A stretch of DNA of 64,000 nt from DAOMFB01 sp963801475 (GCA_963801475.1 CAWDEX010000001.1:1984001-2048000); one strand, 5' to 3'; counted from the first letter of the stretch, positions 16,113-28,037 are shown. Notes: generated by a model not told the origin, from the letters alone. Numbers and translations are program-made.

Positions 16113-16778
16113 TCAGAAGGTCCCGAGAAACGCCCGGGTCGCCGGGGCGAGACGGCCGTCCCGGGCGAGCCGACGGCGCAGGGGCGGCAGGTCCGCTGCG
16201 ACGTCCACGTCAGGAATCTCCGGAAGCAGGGCCACGCGGAGCCCGAGCCCCGCCGCGTTCCGGCGGAGGTCTGAAAGCGCGAGCTCCGTCGACCAGCGGA
16301 CCGCGGAGAAGAGGTCCGGTGGCGCCGTCCCGGCCCGGAGCGCGACCAGGGAGAACCCTCCGTCCGGCGCCGGAGCGACCGCGAGATCGGCCGCGTCGAG
16401 GGCGGCGAGCGCCGTCGCGACGTCGGCGCCCCTCATGGTCGGCGCGTCGCTCCCCGCCAGCGCCACTCTCTCCGAACCCGCGTCGAAACCGCCGGCCGCG
16501 GCCCGCACCAGACGGTCGCCGAGCGACCCGTCCCCCTGCGGCAGGAGGAGCCAGCCGGCCGCGAAGATCCGTGCCAGCCGGGGAGTCTCCGCTCCCTCCG
16601 CGGCCACCACCGATTCCCGGGACGGCGAGACGAGCGCTTCCGCGAGGTCGGCGAGGAACGCCTCGTAGAGGGCCGCGGCCCGCTCCGCCCCGATCGCGGC
16701 GGCGAGCCGCGTCTTCACGCCCCCGGGCGCCGGCTCCCGGGCGAAGAGGACGAGGCGCGCTCGCGGCGGACGGCCCAC
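16113..16778 (-). CDS. TIGR04282/DUF2064 glycosyltransferase-A-fold protein
   Basis: 221 residues. LVLFAREPAPGGVKTRL near the N-terminus matches the nucleotide-sugar/NTP-binding start of the DUF2064 family, with LAGSDAPTM (the metal-binding DxD-like region, about 110-118) and APAPDGGFSLVAL following. Family members are nucleotidyl- or glycosyltransferase-like and some lie in arsenosugar gene clusters; none of those partners is nearby here. The start is GTG one nucleotide after the VWFA gene's stop, so it is cotranscribed. The substrate is unknown. Confidence 0.82.
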   Translation of the reverse strand: MGRPPRARLVLFAREPAPGGVKTRLAAAIGAERAAALYEAFLADLAEALVSPSRESVVAAEGAETPRLARIFAAGWLLLPQGDGSLGDRLVRAAAGGFDAGSERVALAGSDAPTMRGADVATALAALDAADLAVAPAPDGGFSLVALRAGTAPPDLFSAVRWSTELALSDLRRNAAGLGLRVALLPEIPDVDVAADLPPLRRRLARDGRLAPATRAFLGTF

Positions 16779-16779
16779 C

Positions 16780-18528
16780 TCACTTCCGCGGCGCGTCGCC
16801 GGAGAAGACGGACACGAAGATGTTCTGCTGGAGATAGCTCGTCGTCGTCGTCGTCTCGTCGCGCACGGCGAAGGAGAGCCTCTGGCGCCCCGGGATCATC
16901 AGGAGCGAGACGTCGTAGATGAAGTCTTTCCTCTGGAGGTCTTCGAAGCGTTTCGCGTCCATCTCGAGGACCTTGGTCTGGCTCGACAGGTCCGACTTCT
17001 TCTCGCTGGAGTCCATCACGACGAAGTAGAACGTCAGCCGTCCCCGGACCTTCGCGCCGTCGGGGAGCATGGCGATCCGGGAGTAGGGGATCCGGATCCG
17101 GACGGGCACGGAGAAGTAACCGGTTTCCGACGGCACGGGCTGGCCGACCTCGAGGCCCGCGGCGAGCGGGTTCTCGTCCCGCGCGAAGAAGAGCCCCGAC
17201 ATGACGGCCTCGACCGTCCGCGTCTCGAGCCCCTTCTCGACGTAGCTCCTCCGGGCGCGTGCGACGAGCCCCTTCCGCTTCACCTTCACGTCGAGCTTGT
17301 GCGGCCGGTCGAGTCCCGATCGGAGGCTGCGGTAGCCCAGGGAGTAGTACGACGTGAAGTCCTTCTCGATCTTCTGGAGGTCGGGCGTGATGTTGTTGCG
17401 GTTGAGCACCGCCTCGCCGCCGGTCTCGGTGGCCATCAGCTGGAGCATCGACTGGTTGTTCGTCCGCTGCACGAAGGTGTCGATCCGGACGCTCTGGTAC
17501 CGGTTCTCGGCGGAGATGTTCGGGTCGGCGGCGAGCCCCGTCGCGTCGAAGAAGTAGAGGGTCACGCCGGCCGCGTTGGCCGCCTGGATGATCGACACGT
17601 ACGTCGGCGTCTGGTCGTACTGGAACTGGTTCATCATGGCGGACGTGTCCTGGTACTTCTCCTGGATGTAGCGCCAGACCTCGGCGCCGGGAGACTGCGG
17701 AAGCCCTTCGGACACGTGGACGAAGATCTTCCGGCCGTCGACGCCGGAGAGCTGGTCGATCGTCGACTTGACGGCGTCGAGGGTGAACCTCAGGTCGCTC
17801 TTCTGCTCTTCCGCGAACTGGCGGCCGAGGGCCACCGACTGGTCGGCGCTCTTCGACTCGTCGATCCGCTGCAAGAGGTCGCGGAGCGAATTGATCCGTG
17901 TCGTGCCCTGGCCGGATTCGTCCTCGATCTGCTTGAGGACGTCGGAGAGGTCGCGGCCGTCGTTCGTGAATTTCCTCCGGATCTTCAGCGACCGGTTCCA
18001 GACGACGATCATCCCCTCCGTGTTGTCCTTCACGGCGTTCCGGACCCATTCCTCCACGTTCCGGAGGACCCGGTTCCGGTTGAAGGGGGTGAGGCTCAGG
18101 TTGTCGACGAAGATGACGATGCGGGTCTTCGGGGTGGGCGGAGCCCCGGCGGCCGCCGGCGGCGGAACGCCCGACGGGGGGAGAGCCGGCGGCGGCGGAA
18201 GCTCCTCGTCGCCGAGGACCACGAGGCGGCCCTGGTCGATGGCGAAGAAGTTCGTGATGGGCTGCTCGAGGCCGTCCTCGATGACGATGAAATCCTCCCG
18301 GCGCAGGCCGGTTACGCGGTTTCCCTTCCCGTCCTCGACGACGACGTCGACGTTCGTGACGGCGACCGTCTCCCGGCTGACGAACGTCCCGGCGGGCGTC
18401 GGCGCGGGGGCCGCCGTGGGGGCCGGCGGCTTCGACTGGGCCCCGGCGAGGCCGGCAACGACGAACAGGACGGCGAAGGCCGGGACGAGAGGGTGAACGC
18501 GGCCCGAGGGCCGCCACGAATTCGGCAT
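16780..18528 (-). CDS. Secreted VWFA-related domain protein
   Basis: 582 residues. A signal peptide (about 1-30, ending GLAGAQ/S), a Pro/Ala linker, a short beta module with VDVVVEDGKGNRVTGLRREDF (about 52-72), and a von Willebrand A-like domain (about 110-335, starting TRIVIFVDNLSLTPFNRNRV, an incomplete MIDAS) followed by a beta-rich C-terminus. This is the VWFA-related Acidobacterial family, abundant in that phylum and of unknown role. Secretion to the periplasm or outside is likely. No ribosome binding site is present: TACAAT lies 7 nt before the ATG, suggesting a leaderless transcript. It is divergent from the TonB operon. Confidence 0.88.
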   Translation of the reverse strand: MPNSWRPSGRVHPLVPAFAVLFVVAGLAGAQSKPPAPTAAPAPTPAGTFVSRETVAVTNVDVVVEDGKGNRVTGLRREDFIVIEDGLEQPITNFFAIDQGRLVVLGDEELPPPPALPPSGVPPPAAAGAPPTPKTRIVIFVDNLSLTPFNRNRVLRNVEEWVRNAVKDNTEGMIVVWNRSLKIRRKFTNDGRDLSDVLKQIEDESGQGTTRINSLRDLLQRIDESKSADQSVALGRQFAEEQKSDLRFTLDAVKSTIDQLSGVDGRKIFVHVSEGLPQSPGAEVWRYIQEKYQDTSAMMNQFQYDQTPTYVSIIQAANAAGVTLYFFDATGLAADPNISAENRYQSVRIDTFVQRTNNQSMLQLMATETGGEAVLNRNNITPDLQKIEKDFTSYYSLGYRSLRSGLDRPHKLDVKVKRKGLVARARRSYVEKGLETRTVEAVMSGLFFARDENPLAAGLEVGQPVPSETGYFSVPVRIRIPYSRIAMLPDGAKVRGRLTFYFVVMDSSEKKSDLSSQTKVLEMDAKRFEDLQRKDFIYDVSLLMIPGRQRLSFAVRDETTTTTSYLQQNIFVSVFSGDAPRK

Positions 18529-18535
18529 GGACGCG

Positions 18536-18541
18536 ATTGTA
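18536..18541 (-). promoter_or_regulatory. -10-like TACAAT placed for leaderless VWFA-protein mRNA
   Basis: TACAAT on the minus strand (TANNNT, 5/6 to TATAAT) ends 7 nt before the ATG at 18528. There is no Shine-Dalgarno sequence and no clear -35. Confidence 0.45.
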
Positions 18542-18595
18542 CGGGGCGGGTCGGGTGCCGGCGGGCGCCCATCGAAACCCGGGAGAAGAATCCGC

Positions 18596-18849
18596 TTGAA
18601 CTTTTCCGAGTCGTCCGTAAGAATCGCGCTTCCGACGAGTCGAAACCCCGTGCCCCGGAACCGTCGCACGGGACATTCAGGCTCATCGACAGCCTGACGG
18701 AAGCAGAGGTCGTCCTCCTGGAAACCCGATACGAAGGCCGGCGTCAATGGGTTCGGCGAACGGGATCGAATCGTTCGATTGCCGGCATCGCAACATTCCG
18801 CACGTTCCGGAGGGGTCCTGGGGACGTCTGTCGACCCGGAACTAGAATC
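18596..18849 (+). promoter_or_regulatory. Probable promoter region of the TonB-ExbB-ExbD operon
   Basis: The 376-nt divergent gap 18529-18904 has no credible gene. Two weak forward candidates are visible: TTGAAC (18596-18601) with AAGAAT (18619-18624) at 17 nt, and TAGAAT (18844-18849) with no clear -35 but only about 49 nt of predicted leader ending in an AGGAG site. I prefer the second. Confidence 0.3.
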
Positions 18850-18904
18850 GCGGCTCCCGGGTCTCACAGGACAGGGTACGGTTCCGGAAAGGAGTGACGG
18901 GACG

Positions 18905-19804
18905 ATGACGGAATCTCGGACCGGAGCAACCGGGCGCCCACGGGCCGGCCGGACCGCCCTGCGGGTCACGGTGGCGCTCGTCTTGGCCGTCCTGGCGTTC
19001 ACGGTGACCGGCTGCGACCGGCTCAGGAGCCGGCAGCTCATTCGGAAGGGCAACCAGTACTTCAAGGAGCAGCTGTACGCCGACGCGCTCGAGAAGTACA
19101 AGCAGGCGAAGGAGCTCGACCCGAAGGAAGTCCGCCTCGACAAGTTCATCGCCATGTCCTACATGGGGATGTACAACCCGACGTCCACGGATCCCAAGGC
19201 CACCGAGGTCCTGCAGAACGCGATCGACAACTTCAAGAAGTACATCGCGGCGCGTCCCGAGGACGAGAAGGCCGCGAAGCTCCTCGTCACGACCTACATG
19301 AACTCGGGGAAGATCGACGAGGCGATCGAGTTCTTCAAGGACATGGTGCAGCGGAACCCGAAGGACACCGCCGCCGTGCAGACGATCGCGATGCTCTACG
19401 CGAAGAAGGGCGACTTCGAGAACTCGATGACCTGGCAGCGCAAGCGGGCCGAGATCGAGCCGACGAACGCCGAGGTCTACTACACGATGGGCGTGACGGC
19501 CTGGGACAAGTCCTACAACACGGTTCCGGAGGCGATGCCGGCCGACCAGCGGCGGGCCATCGTCGATCAGGGGCTGAAGGACCTGAACAAGGCCCTCGAG
19601 CTGAACCCCGACTACTTCGAGGCGATGTTCTACGTGAACCTCCTCTACCGCGAGCTCGCGAAGATGGAGACCAGCGGCTCCGCGAGGGCCGAGTGGAACG
19701 CCAAGGCGGACGAGTGGCAGAAGAAGGGCCTCGAGGTCCGCAAGAAGGTCCAGGAAAAGCAGCGTCTGGAACAGGCCAAGCAGAACCCCCTGGAAGGGCT
19801 GTAG
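18905..19804 (+). CDS. TPR lipoprotein, first gene of the TonB-ExbBD operon
   Basis: 299 residues. A basic N-terminus and hydrophobic helix end in a lipobox (FTVTGC, Cys about 40), so the protein is a lipoprotein facing the periplasm. TPR helices follow (about 50-270): KGNQYFKEQLYADALEKYKQAKELDP, IDEAIEFFKDMVQRNPKD, KDLNKALELNPDYFEAMFY. The tail is Lys/Gln-rich and helical. The start is ATG with AGGAG 9 nt upstream. It precedes tonB by 30 nt. A scaffold role for the TonB machine or a linked envelope complex is inferred from the operon only. Confidence 0.87.
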   Translation: MTESRTGATGRPRAGRTALRVTVALVLAVLAFTVTGCDRLRSRQLIRKGNQYFKEQLYADALEKYKQAKELDPKEVRLDKFIAMSYMGMYNPTSTDPKATEVLQNAIDNFKKYIAARPEDEKAAKLLVTTYMNSGKIDEAIEFFKDMVQRNPKDTAAVQTIAMLYAKKGDFENSMTWQRKRAEIEPTNAEVYYTMGVTAWDKSYNTVPEAMPADQRRAIVDQGLKDLNKALELNPDYFEAMFYVNLLYRELAKMETSGSARAEWNAKADEWQKKGLEVRKKVQEKQRLEQAKQNPLEGL

Positions 19805-19834
19805 CCCGAAGGTCCGCCGCCGGGAGACGACAAG

Positions 19835-20560
19835 ATGTTCGAAGCCGCGCTCATCGAATCCACGAGGCAGAAGGTCGACACGAAGCGATGGATGACGCTT
19901 CCGCTCGCGGTCATCCTGCATGTCGTCGTTATCGGGAGCGCGGTGGCCCTGTCGCTCTGGTATATCGAGGAGATTCCCGACCCGCCGATCCCCGTCTCGT
20001 TCTACGTGCAGGCCGCCCCGCCGCCGCCCCCCCCGCCGCCGCCCCCGAAGGCCGCGGCGCCGAAGGCCCAGCCGAAGGTGGAGCAGCCGCAGTCGAACCA
20101 GATGACGGCTCCCGTCGTGATCCCGGACGCCCTCCCCAAGCCGTCGGCCGACACGGGCGGCGGTGAAGGCGTGGAAGGCGGCGTCGAGGGCGGCGTCCCC
20201 GGTGGCGTCATGGGTGGCGTCCTCGGAGGCGTCCCCGGTGGCGTCCTCGGCGGCATCCCGGGCGGCGAAGAGCCGATGCGCGTGGGCGGCGAGGTCAAGG
20301 AGCCGATCGAGATCTCGCGCGTCAGGCCGCAGTATCCCGAGGCCGCCCGCAAGGCCCGGATGCAGGGGGTCGTGATTCTCGAGGCGATCATCACGAAGGA
20401 AGGCTCCGTCGCGGACGTCCGCGTGCTCCGCGGCATCAACCCCCTTCTCGACAACGCCGCCATGCGGGCGGTGCAGCAGTGGAAGTACAAGCCGGCCACG
20501 TTCAACGGGCGTCCGGTGCCGGTCTACCTCACGGTGACCGTCACCTTCACGCTCCAGTGA
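19835..20560 (+). CDS. TonB-family energy transducer with glycine-rich repeat linker
   Basis: 241 residues. One N-terminal membrane helix (about 20-43, LPLAVILHVVVIGSAVALSLW), a run of ten prolines (about 62-71), a Gln/Pro/Lys segment, a glycine-rich repeat (about 108-143; GGV-x in steps of four residues), and a C-terminal TonB domain (about 155-241; RPQYPEAARKARMQGVVILEAIITKEG, AVQQWKYKPATFNGRPVPVYLTVTVTF). It transmits proton-motive force to outer-membrane receptors and would energise the TonB-dependent receptor at 469-2787. GGGAG precedes the ATG. The four-residue glycine repeat is unlike the Pro-Lys/Pro-Glu linker of model TonBs. Confidence 0.93.
   Translation: MFEAALIESTRQKVDTKRWMTLPLAVILHVVVIGSAVALSLWYIEEIPDPPIPVSFYVQAAPPPPPPPPPPKAAAPKAQPKVEQPQSNQMTAPVVIPDALPKPSADTGGGEGVEGGVEGGVPGGVMGGVLGGVPGGVLGGIPGGEEPMRVGGEVKEPIEISRVRPQYPEAARKARMQGVVILEAIITKEGSVADVRVLRGINPLLDNAAMRAVQQWKYKPATFNGRPVPVYLTVTVTFTLQ
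20150..20272 (+). repeat. 12-nt-period GGV-x repeat in the TonB linker
   Basis: About nine tandem units encode G-G-V/I plus one variable residue (E, P, M, L). Third positions vary (ggc, ggt, gga), so the pattern is kept at protein level. It spans the part expected to cross the periplasm. Confidence 0.8.
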
Positions 20561-20628
20561 GTCGCCGGCCCCGTCAATGAAAGCAGTCTGAAGCACTCTT
20601 CGTTCAGAAAAAAGGAGGACGTTTAGCC

Positions 20629-21306
20629 ATGACGATGGATTGGGCTCACATTTGGAGCGTCATGAGCCCCCTGGTCAAGGGGATCATGCTGCTGCTGGTA
20701 TTCCTGTCGATCTACTCCGTCGCCGTCTTCATCGAGCGGCTGTTGACCTTCAGCAAGGCCCGGAAGCAGTCGGTGAAGTTCGCCCTCGAGATCGGCCAGC
20801 TCCTGAAGCAGGACAAGATCCGCGAAGGGATCGACCTCGCCAAGAAGTACAAGGACAGCCACGTGGCGAAGGTCGTCTCGGCCGGCCTCCTCGAGTTCAA
20901 CTACGGCGAGCACGGCACCACCCCGGGCCACGACACCGTCGCGGCCGCCGAGCGGGCCATCGAGCGCTCGGCCCTCATGACGACCGCGGACATGAAGAAG
21001 GGCCTCGGCGGCCTCGCGACGATCGCGACGACCGCGCCGTTCATCGGCCTCTTCGCGACCGTCATCGGCATCATCCGCTCCTTCGCGGGCATGGCCGCGA
21101 CCGGAACGGGCGGTCTCGGCGCGGTCTCCGCCGGCATCGCGGAAGCCCTCTACGGCACGGCCGCGGGTCTCGGCGTCGCCATCCCGGCCGTCTGGTTCTA
21201 CAACTACTTCCTGAACAAGATCGAGCGCTTCCAGGTCGAGATGTCGAACTCCTCGTCGGAGCTCGTCGACTACTTCCTGAAGCGGCAGGCGGCGAAGGCG
21301 GCATGA
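20629..21306 (+). CDS. exbB: ExbB-type proton channel subunit
   Basis: 225 residues of the MotA/TolQ/ExbB family: an N-terminal membrane helix (about 15-38), a cytoplasmic helical domain, then two helices with the conserved GLGGLATIATTAPFIGLFATVIGII and GIAEALYGTAAGLGVAIPAVWFYNYF. With ExbD it forms the inner-membrane proton channel that powers TonB. AAGGAGG lies upstream of the ATG. The gene is 69 nt after tonB. Confidence 0.95.
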   Translation: MTMDWAHIWSVMSPLVKGIMLLLVFLSIYSVAVFIERLLTFSKARKQSVKFALEIGQLLKQDKIREGIDLAKKYKDSHVAKVVSAGLLEFNYGEHGTTPGHDTVAAAERAIERSALMTTADMKKGLGGLATIATTAPFIGLFATVIGIIRSFAGMAATGTGGLGAVSAGIAEALYGTAAGLGVAIPAVWFYNYFLNKIERFQVEMSNSSSELVDYFLKRQAAKAA

Positions 21307-21359
21307 GCGGGTTCCGGGGGGGCTGGCCCCCCCGGCAGCCGGAAAGAGGGAACTAAGCC

Positions 21360-21782
<423 letters not shown>

Positions 21783-21795
21783 AGGGGACGCGATC

Positions 21796-22221
21796 ATGGG
21801 CATGGCAGCCGGCGGCACCAGCAGCGGTCCGAAGTCGGAAATCAACGTGACGCCCCTCGTGGACGTCGTTCTCGTCCTCTTGATCATCTTCATGGTGATC
21901 CAGCCGCTCATGCAGCGCGGCTACGACGTCTCGGTCCCCCCCAAGGCGGAGATGAACACGCCGCCCCCGACGTCGTCGGACCAGCTGATCGTGTCGTTGA
22001 CCGCCCGCAAGGAGATCTACCTGAACAAGGAGCGCGTGGAGCCCGGCAACCTCGCCATCCGCCTCCAGGAGCTCCTGAAGAACCGGGGGAACAAGGTCGT
22101 CTTCTTCTCCGCCGAGGACTCCGCGAACTACGGCGACGCCATGAGGGTCATGGACATCGTCCGGAACAACGGCGCCAAGAACATCGGCATCGTCATGGAC
22201 TGGGTCAGCCCCGCCCAGTAG
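21796..22221 (+). CDS. exbD: ExbD/TolR biopolymer transport protein (second copy)
   Basis: 141 residues, 13 nt after the first copy, with AAGGGGA upstream. The same layout is present: SEINVTPLVDVVLVLLIIFMVIQP with the proton-carrying Asp, then the periplasmic domain (DQLIVSLTARKEIYLNKERV to AKNIGIVMDWV). It is clearly a diverged paralogue, not an exact duplication. It is the last gene of the operon and a strong terminator follows. Confidence 0.95.
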   Translation: MGMAAGGTSSGPKSEINVTPLVDVVLVLLIIFMVIQPLMQRGYDVSVPPKAEMNTPPPTSSDQLIVSLTARKEIYLNKERVEPGNLAIRLQELLKNRGNKVVFFSAEDSANYGDAMRVMDIVRNNGAKNIGIVMDWVSPAQ

Positions 22222-22272
22222 ACGCCCTTCCGGCCCTGGGCGGCCGGCCGATCATCGGAACGGTTCTCAATT

Positions 22273-22300
22273 ACGTCCCCGGTCGCACGACTGGGGACGT
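22273..22300 (+). terminator. Intrinsic terminator of the TonB-ExbB-ExbD operon
   Basis: ACGTCCCC-GGTC, GCAC loop, GAC-T-GGGGACGT: a 12-pair stem with one G-T pair, followed by TTTGCTGT. It is 52 nt after the second exbD stop. Confidence 0.75.
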
Positions 22301-22306
22301 TTGCTG

Positions 22307-22312
22307 TATAAA
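22307..22312 (+). promoter_or_regulatory. Candidate -10 element for the pyrophosphatase gene
   Basis: TATAAA immediately after the preceding terminator. No strong -35 is visible. The predicted leader of about 58 nt ends in a GGAAAGGA ribosome binding site 7 nt before the ATG at 22377. Confidence 0.4.
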
Positions 22313-22376
22313 CGGCGCCACGAATCGCGTAAATTCCCGTCTCGCCTCCGAGACGAATGGCTGGAAAGGACGCCAC

Positions 22377-24812
<2,436 letters not shown>

Positions 24813-24820
24813 CGCCCCCG

Positions 24821-26236
24821 ATGGGATCGGTCGCCCAGCCGAAATTCACGCCGCCGCGGGTCCTCCCGCGGCGGCTCGGTCTCCTGGACGCGACGACGGT
24901 CGTGGCCGGCTCGATGATCGGCTCGGGGATCTTCATCGTGTCGGCCGACATCTCGCGGCAGGTCAAGAGCGCGTCGCTGCTGCTGCTCGTCTGGGTCTTC
25001 ACGGCGCTCGTCACCGTGGCGGGCGCCTGGAGCTACGGAAAGCTGGCCATGGTCTTCCCGAAGGCCGGCGGGCAGTACGTCTTCCTGCGGGAGGCCTGGG
25101 GGGACCTCGGCGGCTTCCTGTACGGCTGGGCGATGCTCCTCGTCATCCAGACCGGAACGATCGCGGCCGTCGGCGTCGCCTTCGCGAAATACCTCGGCGT
25201 TCTCGTCCCAGCGGTCTCGTCGAAACACGTCTTCTTCCAGGCGAAATTCCTGCGGCTGTCGCCCGTCGAGCTGGTGGCGATCGCCCTCGTCGCCCTCCTG
25301 ACCTGGTGGAACACCACGAGCGTCCGGAAAGTCGCGAACCTCCAGAACGTCTTCACCTCGGCGAAGGTCCTCTCGCTCCTCGGCCTGATGGGCGTTTGCT
25401 TCCTCGCGGGGAGCCGCCTGCCGTCGGTTTCCTGGGCGCTGCCGGCCGCCACGGATCTCGCGATCCCCCTCGTCTGGGCCTTCGCCGTCGCGACCGTCGG
25501 CTCCCTGTTCGCGTCGGACGCCTGGAACAACGTGACCTTCCTCGGGGAGGAAGTGCGCGACGCCGAGCACAACGTCCCGACGGCGCTCGTGTACGGGACG
25601 GGGCTCGTGACGGTCCTCTACGCCCTCACCAACGTCGGCTTCCTGAACGCCCTCCCGCTCGGAGCCATCGCGGCGGCTCCCGAAGACCGCGTCGCCACCG
25701 CCGCCATCGCTGCCGTGGCCGGAGGCTCCGAGGCCAACCTCGCGTCGACGGTCATGGCGATCGTCATCCTCGTCTCGACCTTCGGCTGCCTGAACGGCCT
25801 GATCCTCTCCGGGGCGCGCGTCCTCTACGCCATGTCCCGCGACCGCCTTTTCTTCCCGGCCTTCGGCGACGTGTCGCCGAAGACGCAGATCCCGGTCGCG
25901 GCCCTCGTGGCGCAGGCGGTCTGGGCTTCTCTCCTCTGCCTGTCGGGGAAGTACGGCGACCTCCTCGACTACGTCATCACGACGGTCCTCGTCTTCTACA
26001 TCGCGACGATCGTGGGCCGCTGGCGCCTGGCCCGGACCGTTCCCGCCCTCGAGCCGCGGACGGCCGCCGAGCGGATCGTCCCCGTCCTCTACGTGGCGGC
26101 CACGGCCTACGTTTCGATCGCGCTGGCCCTCTACAAGCCCACCTACACGGTACCGGGCCTCCTGATCGTCGCCCTCGGCGTCCCGGTCTTCTTCCTCTTC
26201 CGGCGCCGAAACGGCGCTCCCGCCCCCCGGGCCTAG
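24821..26236 (+). CDS. APC-superfamily amino acid permease
   Basis: 471 residues with about 12-13 membrane helices. LLDATTVVAGSMIGSGIFIV in TM1 is the APC/LAT-type signature, followed by GGQYVFLREAWG and WNNVTFLGEEVRDAEHNVPTAL in the TM6 region. It imports or exchanges an unknown amino acid across the inner membrane. The ATG is 8 nt after hppA with no ribosome binding site, so its translation may be coupled to hppA. Its TAG stop lies in the palindrome CTAG, which also holds the stop of the convergent hemW gene. Confidence 0.9.
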   Translation: MGSVAQPKFTPPRVLPRRLGLLDATTVVAGSMIGSGIFIVSADISRQVKSASLLLLVWVFTALVTVAGAWSYGKLAMVFPKAGGQYVFLREAWGDLGGFLYGWAMLLVIQTGTIAAVGVAFAKYLGVLVPAVSSKHVFFQAKFLRLSPVELVAIALVALLTWWNTTSVRKVANLQNVFTSAKVLSLLGLMGVCFLAGSRLPSVSWALPAATDLAIPLVWAFAVATVGSLFASDAWNNVTFLGEEVRDAEHNVPTALVYGTGLVTVLYALTNVGFLNALPLGAIAAAPEDRVATAAIAAVAGGSEANLASTVMAIVILVSTFGCLNGLILSGARVLYAMSRDRLFFPAFGDVSPKTQIPVAALVAQAVWASLLCLSGKYGDLLDYVITTVLVFYIATIVGRWRLARTVPALEPRTAAERIVPVLYVAATAYVSIALALYKPTYTVPGLLIVALGVPVFFLFRRRNGAPAPRA

Positions 26237-27399
26237 AGGAAGGGGGCGAAGACCTCGTTCGAGAGGAGCACGCCCTTCCGGGTGAGGCGGACCCGGCGCG
26301 TCCCCTCGCCTCCGGACCCGGCGACGGTCTCGAGAAGGCCGGCGACGAACGCGTCGTCGATCCGCGAGGCCTCCGCGACCGGCAGCGAGCACCGAACTTC
26401 TTCGAATAAGGACGAGGGGACGCCGCCGGCCAGGCGCAGGCCAAGCATCAGCCTTTCCTTATGTCCGGGAAAACCCCCGGTTCCTTCGGTCCGCTCCGGC
26501 TCCTCGATGGTGACCGTCGTCGATTCGCCCGCCCGCGTCCGTCGGAGGTACTCGTCGAGCATTCCCGTGTTGGCGGTGCGGGTCTTTCCGTCGAACGAAT
26601 GCGCCGCGACGCCGAAGCCCAGGACGGGAACGAGCGTCCAGTACTTCAGGTTGTGCCGGCTCTCGAAACCGGGACGCGCCCAGTTCGAGATCTCGTAGCG
26701 CGGAAGGCCCGAGGCTTCCAGCCGTTCGTCCAGCTCCAGCCAGCGGTCGGCCATCTCGTCGTCGTCCGCAAAGAGGTCCGGCCGGTCCCTCTTGAGGGCG
26801 ACCAGCTTCGGCGCCTTCTCGATCTCGAGGAGGTAGGCGGACAGGTGCGACACGCCCGCCTCCAGCAGCCCGTCGAGGCTCGCGCGCAGCGTCCCGCGCG
26901 TCTGGCCGGGGATGCCGATCATGAGGTCGGCCGAGACGTTGCCGAACGCCGACACGGCTTCGCGCACCACGCGGCGGGCCGTCGCCGCGTCGTGCCGGCG
27001 CTCCAGGGGCAGAAGCTCCTCGTCCACCAGGGACTGGACACCAACGGAGAGGCGGTTCACGCCGGCGTCCGCGAGGTCGGCGAGCTTCGATGCGTCGAGG
27101 TCGTCCGGATTCGCTTCGGAAGTTATCTCGACCCCTGAAGAGAGGCCGAAGACGTCTTCGAGTGTCCCGATCAGACGGCGTAGGTGGCGCGCGTCGACGT
27201 ACGAAGGGGTTCCTCCTCCGAAATAGGCGGAGTCGAAGTCCCGAATGCCACCTGACGCGTCGCCGGCTCTCGAGCGGATCTCCCGTTCGACCCCCTCGAA
27301 GAACTCTCTTTCTTCCGTCCTCCCCTCGATCGCCACGAACGAGCAGTAGGCGCACCGGTGGGCGCAGAACGGGACGTGGACGTAGGCCCCCGGCTTCAA
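26233..27399 (-). CDS. hemW: HemW-like radical SAM protein
   Basis: 388 residues. The radical-SAM cluster motif CAHRCAYC (Cys 12, 16, 19) carries the HemN/HemW spacing CxxxCxxC. YFGGGTPS and RHNLKYW follow, the latter matching the HNxxYW haem-binding signature of HemW. HemW proteins bind haem and act as haem chaperones, although they are often misnamed as coproporphyrinogen oxidase HemN. The only start that keeps the family N-terminus is a TTG at 27399, overlapping the ribE stop as TTGA. It is last in an 11-gene chain and converges on the APC permease, sharing stop bases. Confidence 0.92.
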   Translation of the reverse strand: MKPGAYVHVPFCAHRCAYCSFVAIEGRTEEREFFEGVEREIRSRAGDASGGIRDFDSAYFGGGTPSYVDARHLRRLIGTLEDVFGLSSGVEITSEANPDDLDASKLADLADAGVNRLSVGVQSLVDEELLPLERRHDAATARRVVREAVSAFGNVSADLMIGIPGQTRGTLRASLDGLLEAGVSHLSAYLLEIEKAPKLVALKRDRPDLFADDDEMADRWLELDERLEASGLPRYEISNWARPGFESRHNLKYWTLVPVLGFGVAAHSFDGKTRTANTGMLDEYLRRTRAGESTTVTIEEPERTEGTGGFPGHKERLMLGLRLAGGVPSSLFEEVRCSLPVAEASRIDDAFVAGLLETVAGSGGEGTRRVRLTRKGVLLSNEVFAPFL

Positions 27400-28037
27400 G
27401 AGGAGAGGAGCTGTCGGAGCCGCTCGTCCTTCGAGGCCGTCCCGAGCCGGCCCTCGAGCATCCGCTCGACGTACTTCGCGAGGACGTCGACTTCGACGTT
27501 CACGAGGTCGCCCACGGACCGTTCCGACAGCGTCGTCACCTCCCAGGTGTGCGGGATGACGGCCACGTCGAACTCCCCGTCGCGGAGGGACGCGATGGTG
27601 AGAGAGATCCCGTCGAGCGCGATGGAGCCCTTCTCGACGACGTAACGGGCCCACGACGGGTCGAGGGCGAAGGAGACAGTCCAGAAGTCGGCGGACCGCT
27701 CGACGCCCGTCACGGCCGTCGTCGCGTCGACGTGCCCCGCCACGACGTGTCCCCCGAACCGGTCGGCGGCGGCGAGCGCCCTCTCGAGGTTGACCCGCCT
27801 CCCCTTCGACAGGGCGCCGAGCGTCGATCGCGAGAGCGTCTCCGGCGAGAGGTCGAACCGCAGGGGCTCGGTCCTGAAGCCGGGGAGCGCCGTGAGGCAG
27901 ACGCCGGACACGGCGACGCTCTCCCCCGTCGTCACGTCGTCCCACCCCGCCGGGCGCTCCACGGCGAGGAGGGCGCCCTCCGCGCGGCGCTCGAAACGGA
28001 CGACGGGAGCCCGCGCGGCGACGATCCCGGTGAACAT
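27396..28037 (-). CDS. ribE: Riboflavin synthase
   Basis: 213 residues. The canonical start MFTGIV and two lumazine-binding repeats are present (about 1-95 and 97-195; GHVDATTAV, GSIALDGISLTI). It dismutates two 6,7-dimethyl-8-ribityllumazine molecules to riboflavin. It starts 10 nt after ribD. TAGGAT lies 7 nt before the ATG, but includes the ribD stop codon and an AGGA that could act as ribosome binding site. No FMN riboswitch is visible. ribB/ribA and ribH are not in the window. Confidence 0.96.
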   Translation of the reverse strand: MFTGIVAARAPVVRFERRAEGALLAVERPAGWDDVTTGESVAVSGVCLTALPGFRTEPLRFDLSPETLSRSTLGALSKGRRVNLERALAAADRFGGHVVAGHVDATTAVTGVERSADFWTVSFALDPSWARYVVEKGSIALDGISLTIASLRDGEFDVAVIPHTWEVTTLSERSVGDLVNVEVDVLAKYVERMLEGRLGTASKDERLRQLLSS

